From the NCBI GenBank assembly GCA_963779515.1, contig CAVZYN010000001.1:682001-746000 (forward strand): a DNA stretch of 64,000 nucleotides. Direction: 5' to 3'. Position numbers and translations under genes: made by a program. Below, one piece after another: positions 1-7,026 of the stretch; the first letter of the stretch is position 1; each line of letters starts with the position of its first letter. This DNA comes from CAVZYN01 sp963779515 (GTDB taxonomy: Bacteria; Pseudomonadota; Alphaproteobacteria; Rhizobiales; Hyphomicrobiaceae). The notes beneath the pieces are model-generated. The model searched no databases. It was not told the DNA's origin and saw nothing but the letters and a program-made list of their open reading frames with translations.

Positions 1-901
1 TGGTTGCGTCGATGGCGTAGCGGTGATCGTGGCCGGGACGATCGGTCACGAACGTGATCAATTGGCGGCGGGCGGCGGCGGCCGGCTTCAACCGGTCGAG
101 CGTATCGCAGATCAACTCGACCACGGTGAGGTTCGAGCGTTCGTTGCGTCCGCCGACGTTGTAGGTTTCGCCGGGTGTGCCCTGCGTCAGGATCAGGTGC
201 AAGGCCTTGGCATGGTCGTCGACATAGAGCCAATCGCGCACGTTGGAGCCGTCGCCGTAGACGGGGAGTTGCTTGCCGTCGAGCGCGTTGAGGATGACCA
301 GCGGGATGAGCTTTTCCGGGAAGTGGTAGGGGCCATAGTTGTTCGAGCAGTTCGAGACGACGACGGGCAGGCCATAGGTGCGCTGCCAGGCTGAGGCAAG
401 GTGATCGGCGGAGGCCTTCGAGGCGGCGTAGGGCGAGGAAGGATCGTAGGGCGTCGTTTCAGTGAACAAGCCATCGGGGCCGAGGGAACCATAGACCTCG
501 TCGGTCGAGACGTGCAGGAAGCGAAACGCGCTTCGCTTTGGCTCGGCGAGAGCCGACCAGTAGGCACGCGCGGCGTCCAGCATGGTGTAGGTGCCAACGA
601 CGTTGGTCTGCACGAAGGCATCGGAGCCCGTGATCGAGCGATCGACATGGCTCTCGGCCGCAAGGTGCATGACGGCATCCGGCGCGTGGGCTTCGAACAG
701 CCGGTTGATGGCGTCGCGATCGCAGATATCGGCGCGCACGAAGGTGTAGCGCGGGCTCGACGCGATCGGGGTCAGCGACGAGAGATTGGCGGCATAGGTG
801 AGCTTGTCGACGTTGACGACCTCGACGCCGGTTGCCTGGATCAAGTGGCGGCAGACGGCGGAGCCGATGAAGCCCGCGCCTCCCGTGACCATGATTTTCA
901 T
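1..901 (-). CDS. rmlB: dTDP-glucose 4,6-dehydratase, 5' part (runs off the left edge)
   Basis: Converts dTDP-glucose to dTDP-4-keto-6-deoxyglucose, the second step towards dTDP-rhamnose for surface polysaccharide. About 300 codons are present; the last 50 or so lie outside the window. The start codon gives MKIMVTGGAGFIGS, a Rossmann GxxGxxG at residues 7-13. The STDEVYG motif places Thr133-Asp134-Glu135, the catalytic triplet of this family, and YAASK gives Tyr158 and Lys162. An in-frame reading without stops to the edge supports it; no other frame shows a family. It precedes, with a 73 bp gap, an aldolase gene on the same strand. Extended SDR relatives (UDP-sugar epimerases) are the alternative, but the TDE triplet favours RmlB. 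Confidence 0.93.
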   Translation of the reverse strand, partial: MKIMVTGGAGFIGSAVCRHLIQATGVEVVNVDKLTYAANLSSLTPIASSPRYTFVRADICDRDAINRLFEAHAPDAVMHLAAESHVDRSITGSDAFVQTNVVGTYTMLDAARAYWSALAEPKRSAFRFLHVSTDEVYGSLGPDGLFTETTPYDPSSPYAASKASADHLASAWQRTYGLPVVVSNCSNNYGPYHFPEKLIPLVILNALDGKQLPVYGDGSNVRDWLYVDDHAKALHLILTQGTPGETYNVGGRNERSNLTVVELICDTLDRLKPAAAARRQLITFVTDRPGHDHRYAIDAT

Positions 902-974
902 CCGAGGCTCCGTTGTCCAAGGGCCAGCCGAATCGGGCCCGCCGCATTCAATCTTACCGTCGATCGCCGCTTGC

Positions 975-1934
975 TCAGATCGCAATGGGCTTGGCGGCCT
1001 TCGCCGTCAACGCGTTGATCTGGCGCATGTAGGGGACGGCCTCGGCATCAAGGCGTTTGGCGATCGCGGCGGTGTCCGGAAAAGCCTGCATCGCCTCCCA
1101 CCAGATGGCGCGGCCGGCCAGATAGCCGTTGGCGCCGGCACGGTAGGCGTAGGTCAGGACTTTGCTGAAATCGGCGGCCGAGGCGCCAGCCGACAGCATC
1201 ACCCAGGGGCGGGCAGAGGCGTTGCCCAAGGCGTTAAACAGGTCCTGCGCGCGGCGGGCTTCAGCGCCACCGGTGTCCGGATCGGGCAGGGCTTTGGCGG
1301 GCAGAGGCGATTCGAGCTTGAAAATGTCGACGCCATACTCGGGTCCCGCGAACCGCTGCACGCTCTCAATCACGTGCTGGGGGTATTTCTGCGGGTCTTC
1401 GGCATAGCCGACGTCGCCGCCGAGCGGATAGACGAGGAACTCGAGGAGGTAGCAGATGTCGGCCTCGCGGCAGGCTTCGCCAATGCGGCGAATGAATGCG
1501 TCTTGATGTTTGATGACATCGGCCGATGCGTCCGGGCGATACCAGGCGAGGACCTTGACGCCATCGGCGCCGGTGCGGCGAATGCGGGCGGGCGACCAAT
1601 CTTTGATTTCCGATGACAGGCGGCCGCCGGGCGTATCCTTGAAGGCGTGGTCTTCGAGCGTGAGCAGGAGGCCCTGGCGCGGGTTCACATGTTTGATGGC
1701 GCGGTCATAGGCCCAGATCGGGTCGAGCAGCACCGCGGTCGATTGCGGCGCCAGATGCTTGACGATCAATTCCTTGACGGCGGCGACATCGTCGAAGCGG
1801 GCATCGGGCTCGCCGCGCTTGGCCTTGGTCAAATTCATGATCGGCGGGCGTTGGTCGGCAGCGAGCATGGCGAACCGGCCGTCGGGTCCAGCGAGACGGC
1901 GCATGCCCCAGGCTTTACCAGGTGTCAGTTTCAT
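975..1934 (-). CDS. LacD-like class I aldolase (tagatose-bisphosphate aldolase family)
   Basis: A 319-residue TIM-barrel class I aldolase of the LacD / sulfofructose-phosphate aldolase kind. The start MKLTPGKAWGMRRLAG is chosen because LacD proteins begin this way; a longer reading to 2033 adds residues with no family character. Two lysines match the active site of LacD: Lys127 in ADGVKVLAWY and the Schiff-base Lys206 in VDIFKLESPL. Substrate cannot be told; 6-deoxy-6-sulfofructose-phosphate, tagatose-bisphosphate and related ketose phosphates are all possible. No sugar kinase or isomerase lies beside it. Its neighbours are rmlB on the same strand and, divergently, a frameshifted racemase; the PdxA and PdxJ genes follow. 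Confidence 0.82.
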   Translation of the reverse strand: MKLTPGKAWGMRRLAGPDGRFAMLAADQRPPIMNLTKAKRGEPDARFDDVAAVKELIVKHLAPQSTAVLLDPIWAYDRAIKHVNPRQGLLLTLEDHAFKDTPGGRLSSEIKDWSPARIRRTGADGVKVLAWYRPDASADVIKHQDAFIRRIGEACREADICYLLEFLVYPLGGDVGYAEDPQKYPQHVIESVQRFAGPEYGVDIFKLESPLPAKALPDPDTGGAEARRAQDLFNALGNASARPWVMLSAGASAADFSKVLTYAYRAGANGYLAGRAIWWEAMQAFPDTAAIAKRLDAEAVPYMRQINALTAKAAKPIAI

Positions 1935-2036
1935 GCGGTCGTCTCCGTGTCGGTATCGGCGGGGTAGGCAATGGCAGCTTCGATCGGGTAGCTTCGACGC
2001 TCTTAGCGAAAACCGCCAACAACCGCACGGCAAAAA

Positions 2037-2784
2037 ATGCAGGCTTCAACATCGACCGCTCCAAAGCTTGGTCCCCCTACGCTGGGAATCCTCATGCTCG
2101 ACAATAGCTTCGAGCGATATCTCGGAGACATTGGCAATCCGGCGACGTTCGATACGCCCGTGCTGTTCGAGAAGACGGCAGGGGCGAGTACGGAGGCGAT
2201 CACGACACTGAATGACGACCGTTTCCTGGCGCCGTTCCTGGCGGCAGCGGATAAGTTGGTGATGCGCGGCGCCGACGGGATCGTCACGAGCTGCGGGTTC
2301 CTGGCGATCTATCAGAAGGCGTTCGCGGCCAAACTGCCGGTGCCGGTGGCGTCGAGTTCGCTGTTGCAGGTCGCGACCGTCAATCGTCTGCTGCCAGCGG
2401 GGCGCCGCGCGGGCGTGCTGACGTTCAATGGCGAGAGCCTCGGGTCCGGCGCACTTCGACGGGGTCGGTGCGCCGCGCGACACGCCGGTTGCGGGAATGG
2501 CGGACGACGGTGTTTTCCGGCGCGCGCTGCTCGGCAATCCGGCGGGTGACGGCTTCGATGTGCGGGAGGCGGAGGCCGTCGAAGCGGCGGAGCGGCTCTT
2601 GCGCGAGCACAAGGATATCGGCGCGATCGTTTGCGAGTGTACGAATTTCGTGCCGCACAGCGCCGCCATCCATGTCGCGACCGGATTGCCGGTTTATGAT
2701 GTCGTGACGTTGATCGATTGGTTTCGGGCCGGCCTGCGCCCGCGTCGTTGGGCGAAGCCTGATGCGTCAGGCGCTCGCGTCTAG
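2037..2784 (+). pseudogene. Aspartate/glutamate racemase family protein, frameshifted
   Basis: Two overlapping reading frames together spell one protein of the Asp/Glu/hydantoin racemase superfamily. The first, from 2037, runs through LGILMLDNSFERY, GADGIVTSCGFLA (first catalytic Cys) and GVLTFNGESL. The second, ending at 2784, continues with HFDGVGAPRDTPVAGM and then GAIVCECTNF (second catalytic Cys). Removing one base near 2442-2446 joins them into about 248 residues, the normal family size. As read, translation ends at 2549 and loses the second cysteine, so the product would be inactive. It may be a real mutation or a sequencing error. Its end overlaps the convergent pdxA gene by 18 bp. 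Confidence 0.78.
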
Positions 2785-3777
2785 ATCCTGTTCGGCGAGG
2801 CGGCTGCTCATGGCGGCGGCCAAGTCGAACGCGGCGCGCAGCGAGGCGGGGTCGGCGCGACCTTGGCCCGCGATCTCGAAGGCGGTGCCGTGATCGACAC
2901 TGGTGCGCACAAAGGGCAAGCCGACGGTGACGTTGACGCCGCGATCGAGGCCGTAGAGTTTGATCGGGATCAGGCCCTGGTCGTGATACTGCGCGACGAC
3001 GATGTCGAACTCGCCGCGAATGGCGCGCATGAAAACGGTGTCGGGTGAGTAGGGACCGCTGGCGTCGATGCCCTCGGACGTGGCGGCGGCGATTGCAGGC
3101 GCGATAACGGATGCTTCCTCGCTGCCGAAAAGTCCATTCTCGCTGGCATGTGGATTGAGCCCTGCCACGGCAATCCGCGGTTCAGCGATCCCGAGATTTA
3201 GGCACGCCTGCTGCGCGTATCGTATGGCGCGCAGCTCGTTCTCGATTGTCACCGCGGCGAGGGCGTCCTTAAGCGAAACGTGCACCGAGACGAGCAGGAC
3301 GCGGAGTTCGTCGTTCAACAGCATCATCGAGACGTGAGGCGTATTGCTTTCGGCGGCAAGAAGCTCCGTGTGGCCCGGGAAATGCGAGCCAGCGGCGACC
3401 ATCGCTTCCTTGTTGATGGGGGCCGTCACGATGCCGGCGACTTTGCCCTCACGCGCGAGTTTCGCGCCGGTCACGATGGCTTGCAGCGCGGCCGCACCCG
3501 CGCGGGCGTCAACCTGGCCCCATTCGATCGCTTCGCCAACATTGCTCGTTACAAGAATGGGAATGCGCTGCTCGATCGCGCCGGCAAGAGCGTCAGGCCG
3601 AAGCGGAAGGATTTCCAGGTCGGCATGAAAGAGGGCGACTGCGCGCCTGACAGCGCCAAGATCGCCAATGACAATCGCTGGATGAGGAAGACCCTGTTGA
3701 AAAAGGCGCACCACAATCTCGGGGCCGATGCCAGCGGGGTCGCCAAGTGTAATTGCAAGCGGAAGTCGGGGGTCCAT
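2767..3777 (-). CDS. pdxA: 4-hydroxythreonine-4-phosphate dehydrogenase (PdxA family)
   Basis: NAD-dependent oxidative decarboxylase of 336 residues. In vitamin B6 synthesis PdxA turns 4-phosphohydroxy-L-threonine into the amino-ketone used by PdxJ; the PdxA2 branch acts on D-threonate or D-erythronate 4-phosphate. The start MDPRLPLAITLGDPAGIGPE carries the family's TxGDPAGIGPE signature. Other conserved parts are TAPINKEA, the metal-ligand stretch FPGHTELLA, AQYHDQGLIPIK and DHGTAFEIAG. It is divergent from the pdxJ-like gene 55 bp away, which favours a role in B6 chemistry, but no DUF1537 kinase typical of the threonate pathway is present. The longer start at 3801 adds eight residues of no family character. 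Confidence 0.88.
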   Translation of the reverse strand: MDPRLPLAITLGDPAGIGPEIVVRLFQQGLPHPAIVIGDLGAVRRAVALFHADLEILPLRPDALAGAIEQRIPILVTSNVGEAIEWGQVDARAGAAALQAIVTGAKLAREGKVAGIVTAPINKEAMVAAGSHFPGHTELLAAESNTPHVSMMLLNDELRVLLVSVHVSLKDALAAVTIENELRAIRYAQQACLNLGIAEPRIAVAGLNPHASENGLFGSEEASVIAPAIAAATSEGIDASGPYSPDTVFMRAIRGEFDIVVAQYHDQGLIPIKLYGLDRGVNVTVGLPFVRTSVDHGTAFEIAGQGRADPASLRAAFDLAAAMSSRLAEQDLDASA

Positions 3778-3832
3778 GCTATGGCTCTTTTGAAGACGCA
3801 CTCAGGCCTCATGACGTGAGAGAGAGGGTCGC

Positions 3833-4582
3833 ATGGCACGGCTCAGTGTCAACCTCAACAAAATTGCATTGCTGCGCAACTCGCGCCGGACCGGCGTGCC
3901 GGATCTGCTGTCGTTTCCGCAATTGGTGAAATCCGGCGGCGGGCAGGGGGTCACGGTGCATCCGCGGCCGGATCAGCGCCATATCCGCTTTGACGACGTT
4001 CCGGCGCTCGCCGGCGCAATCGCGGCGTGGCGGCCGGCTTTTGAGTACAACATTGAGGGGCGGCCGGATTCGGCATTTCTCGACCTCGTCGCGGCGGTGC
4101 GGCCCGAGCAGTGTACGCTGGTGCCGGATATGGACGCAGCCTTCACGTCGGAGAAGGGCTGGGACCTGACGGACGAGGAAATCGAGGCACTTGAGGCGCC
4201 GATCAAGCGCCTGAAGTCCGTTGGCACGCGCGTCATTCTGTTCGTCGATCCAGTACCCGCGATTGCCGAACGCGTTGCGGCGGCGGCGGCAGACGGTTTG
4301 GAGATCTATACCGGCGCATATGCCATGGCGCACAAGACAGGCAACGCGCGGGCGCTGCTCGCGGCGATCCGCGAACTTGGACAAGCCGCGAAGGCGCGCG
4401 GGCTTGTCGTCAATGCTGGTCACGATCTCAATCTTGCGAACATTCCCGCATTGTTGGAAGCCGTGCCGCATCTGCATGAGGCATCGATCGGCCACGAGCT
4501 GACAGCCGACGCCCTGGTGCACGGGTTTGAGGCGACTGTGCGGTCCTACGCCAGCGCGCTCGCGGCTACGTCACGCGGTTGA
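3833..4582 (+). CDS. pdxJ: Pyridoxine 5'-phosphate synthase, atypical (PdxJ family)
   Basis: Condenses 1-deoxyxylulose 5-phosphate with the PdxA product to pyridoxine 5'-phosphate; 249-residue TIM barrel. Motifs: SVNLNKIALLRNSR, ITVHPRPDQRHIR-like HPRPDQRHI, EYNIEGRP, CTLVPD, EIYTGAYA, VVNAGHDLNLANI and ASIGHEL. The combination NxNKIA / HPRPD / NAGHDL is the one I know from Bacteroidota-type PdxJ; common proteobacterial PdxJ has NxDHIA / HLREDRRHI / NAGHGL. The ATG follows a GAGAGAGGG ribosome site. It overlaps the convergent dehydrogenase by 17 bp. It is likely a second pdxJ, the main copy normally lying near acpS-lepB-rnc; that is inference. Confidence 0.87.
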   Translation: MARLSVNLNKIALLRNSRRTGVPDLLSFPQLVKSGGGQGVTVHPRPDQRHIRFDDVPALAGAIAAWRPAFEYNIEGRPDSAFLDLVAAVRPEQCTLVPDMDAAFTSEKGWDLTDEEIEALEAPIKRLKSVGTRVILFVDPVPAIAERVAAAAADGLEIYTGAYAMAHKTGNARALLAAIRELGQAAKARGLVVNAGHDLNLANIPALLEAVPHLHEASIGHELTADALVHGFEATVRSYASALAATSRG

Positions 4583-5531
4583 TCAGCGGCTTGCCGTCGG
4601 CGAGGCGGCGGATGTTTTCGGCGATCGTGAGCTGGCGGCGGCGGATCGTGCCATGGGTCCAGCCCGACATGTGCGGCGTCATCACGACGTTGTCGAGGGT
4701 GGAGAACGGCAAGCGCGAGGGTTGCGGAGATGGATCGGCGGACGTCGGGTACTGATACCAGGTATCGATCGTGGCGCCGCCGATGCGCCGCGCTTTCAGC
4801 GCATCGAACAGCGCGGTCTCGTCGATGACCGGGCCGCGTCCGACATTGAGGATGACCGCATCGGCGCGCATGGCGGCGAGGGCTGTGGCATCGACAAGGC
4901 CCGTCGTCTCGGGGAGATGCGGCAATGAGACGACGATCGCGTCGGCCGAGGCCATGAACTCGGCGAGGCGGTTCAATGGGAAGGCCTGGTCGACGAGATT
5001 GGACGGTGCAACGGCGCTGCGGTTGGCGACGGTGACGCGCATGCCGAAGGCTTTCGCGCGTGCGGCAATGGTCTTGCCGATGTGGCCGAAGCCCAAGAGG
5101 CCGATCGTTTGCGATCCAAGTTCACTGCGCAAGCTCGACGCAGCGCCAGCCCAATAGCGCCAGTCACCCTCGCGCAGGCGGCGATCGGCGTCGGGGATCG
5201 GCACGTGGCGCAGCAGCAGCGCGGTCATGACATACTCAGCGATCGCATTTTCATGGCCGAAACAGTTGCAGAGCGGGGTGCCTGGCGGCAGCAGCGTGGT
5301 GTCGATGCGGTCGATGCCGGCCGCGGGCGCGTGATAGAGGCGGATGTTTTCTGGCTTGGCGACGGTGGCGTCGAGCCAGGTCCCGACCACGACGTCGGCG
5401 TCGCGGAAGGCGGTGCTGCCGGTGGCTGACAGCTGGTCGGGCAGCGCCGCGATGGTGTGGCCGGATCCAACCATGGCGTCGAAGCCGGTCATGAAGGCGG
5501 CGGCGTTCTGGCCGTGGAAGATGATGCGCAT
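4566..5531 (-). CDS. D-isomer-specific 2-hydroxyacid dehydrogenase
   Basis: NAD(P)-dependent dehydrogenase of 321 residues that reduces a 2-keto acid or oxidises a D-2-hydroxy acid. The start MRIIFHGQNAAAF is preferred over a longer in-frame reading to 5591. The nucleotide-binding motif is GLLGFGHIGKTIAARAKAFG; catalytic positions are Arg in LNVGRGPVID, a Glu in the following strand and His in MTPHMSGWTHG. This resembles glyoxylate/hydroxypyruvate reductase-type members. Converging on pdxJ, it could act as a PdxB/PdxR-like 4-phosphoerythronate dehydrogenase or in an unrelated hydroxy-acid route; the sequence alone does not decide. Confidence 0.87.
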   Translation of the reverse strand: MRIIFHGQNAAAFMTGFDAMVGSGHTIAALPDQLSATGSTAFRDADVVVGTWLDATVAKPENIRLYHAPAAGIDRIDTTLLPPGTPLCNCFGHENAIAEYVMTALLLRHVPIPDADRRLREGDWRYWAGAASSLRSELGSQTIGLLGFGHIGKTIAARAKAFGMRVTVANRSAVAPSNLVDQAFPLNRLAEFMASADAIVVSLPHLPETTGLVDATALAAMRADAVILNVGRGPVIDETALFDALKARRIGGATIDTWYQYPTSADPSPQPSRLPFSTLDNVVMTPHMSGWTHGTIRRRQLTIAENIRRLADGKPLINRVT

Positions 5532-5565
5532 ATACGGTCTCGGTTCAGAGTAGATCCAACGCAGT

Positions 5566-5982
5566 CTAAGCGTGATTGCGAAACACGCCAAACCGCATTC
5601 CGAGATAGGAGATGCCCATCGAGACGACGGTGGCGATCAGGAGTGCGACGAGATGCTCGGTCGAGGATTCGAAGAGCAGGATCGCGGCAAAGAGGGCGTA
5701 GTTGATGGCGGAGACGGTCCAGGCCATCGCGGCGTAGCGCAGGAATTCGGCGAGCGACGGCGAGGCTGCGATAGCGAATGTGAGCCGGCGATGCGCCAAC
5801 CAGCCGACCACCATGGCGAGCGCGATCGCGATCAGGCGTGCGAGAAAGGGCGAGAGGCCGAACGAAGCGGTCAGCAGCTTCAAGACGATTGCATCGGTGG
5901 CAAAAGCGAGGGCGCCGGAGACGAGAAAGCCCGCACTTCGGCGCACGCCGCCGGGCTTGGTGGCGCTGGGCTCGCCGGTCAT
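5566..5982 (-). CDS. GtrA-family membrane protein
   Basis: A 138-residue protein with four predicted membrane helices (GFLVSGALAFATDAIVLKLL, LARLIAIALAMVVGWLAH, AMAWTVSAINYALFAAILLF, LVALLIATVVSMGISYLGMR). This is the GtrA/DPMS domain, thought to flip undecaprenyl-phosphate-linked sugars across the inner membrane. Its ATG overlaps the stop of the upstream glycosyltransferase (ATGA), so the two are translationally coupled, the usual GtrB-GtrA arrangement. A longer open frame to 6273 is only the antisense shadow of that glycosyltransferase. Confidence 0.85.
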   Translation of the reverse strand: MTGEPSATKPGGVRRSAGFLVSGALAFATDAIVLKLLTASFGLSPFLARLIAIALAMVVGWLAHRRLTFAIAASPSLAEFLRYAAMAWTVSAINYALFAAILLFESSTEHLVALLIATVVSMGISYLGMRFGVFRNHA

Positions 5983-7016
5983 GACGGGGCGGCGGTTTTT
6001 TGCGGCGCGTTGGATGCGGACCGCCGGCTGAAACCGATTTCTTCGCCGACGAGATAGAGCGGCCGGCCTTTCACTTCCTCGTACATGCGGCCGATATATT
6101 CGCCAAGCACGCCGAGGGAAATGAGCTGCACGCCGGAGAGCAGCATGATGGAGATGACCAAAGTTGGAAAACCGGGTGCGGCGGGGTCGCGCCCAAAGAT
6201 CAGTGTCTTGATCAAAAAGCCGGCCGCGTAGAGGAACGCAAACGCAGATACGGAGAGACCCAGGACAGACCAAACTCGCAGCGGGATCGTAGAGAAGGAT
6301 ACGAGGCCGTCGAGCGCGAAACGGAATAGTTGGCGCGGATTGAAGCGCGAGGCGCCTTCGGCGCGTGGCGGCACGTGATAGGGTACGCCGGTGGATTTGA
6401 AGCCGATCCAGGCATAGAGCCCCTTGGTGAAGCGGACGCGCTCGCCGAGCGAGTTCATGGCGTCGACCGCCTTACGGCTGAGCAAGCGGAAGTCGCCGGC
6501 GCCTTCAGGGAGCTTCACGCGGCTGAGCTTATGGAATAGCCAATAGAAGTCGCGGGCCCCGAGCTGCCGCGCCCAGGTTTCGTTGGCGCGGTCGTCGCGC
6601 TGGGCGTAGACGTTGTCATAGCCCGCGCGCCACTTGGCGATGAAGTCGTGGATGACCTCGGGCGGATGCTGCAGGTCGGCGTCCATGAGAACGACGGCGT
6701 CGCCCGTCGCGTAGGCGAGGCCGGCGGCCAACGCGATCTCCTTGCCGAAGTTGCGGCTGAAGGCGACGGCCTTGTAGCGCTGGTCGATGGCGTGCAGGTC
6801 GCGGATTTTCGCGAGTGTGCCGTCGCGTGAGCCATCATCGATGAAGACGACATCCCAATCGAGGGCGGTCTTGTCGAGCTCCGGTGTCAGGTGCGCGACG
6901 AGCTTGTCGAGCCCGCGCTCTTCGTTGAGGACAGGGATGACGACGGTCAGCGTGCGGCCGCCATTCGGTGCAGGCCGGTTCGTGGGGGGCGTATCGATTG
7001 TCAGCTCTCGCTGCAT
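5979..7016 (-). CDS. Family 2 glycosyltransferase, GtrB/ArnC type
   Basis: Transfers a sugar from a nucleotide donor to undecaprenyl phosphate at the inner membrane. 345 residues. The N-terminal GT-A domain begins TLTVVIPVLNEE, with VVFIDDGSRDGT and the metal-binding VLMDADLQHPPE. FSRNFGKEIALAAG and the acceptor-side GAGDFRLLSRKAVDAMN are typical of polyprenyl-phosphate transferases. Two C-terminal membrane helices follow (about residues 235-265 and 275-300), and EYIGRMYEEVKGRPLY is the conserved GtrB end. It is coupled to the GtrA gene downstream and lies 11 bp after the LTA-synthase-like gene, suggesting one operon that decorates a surface glycan. Confidence 0.9.
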   Translation of the reverse strand: MQRELTIDTPPTNRPAPNGGRTLTVVIPVLNEERGLDKLVAHLTPELDKTALDWDVVFIDDGSRDGTLAKIRDLHAIDQRYKAVAFSRNFGKEIALAAGLAYATGDAVVLMDADLQHPPEVIHDFIAKWRAGYDNVYAQRDDRANETWARQLGARDFYWLFHKLSRVKLPEGAGDFRLLSRKAVDAMNSLGERVRFTKGLYAWIGFKSTGVPYHVPPRAEGASRFNPRQLFRFALDGLVSFSTIPLRVWSVLGLSVSAFAFLYAAGFLIKTLIFGRDPAAPGFPTLVISIMLLSGVQLISLGVLGEYIGRMYEEVKGRPLYLVGEEIGFSRRSASNAPQKTAAPS

Positions 7017-7026
7017 TGGTCAGTCC

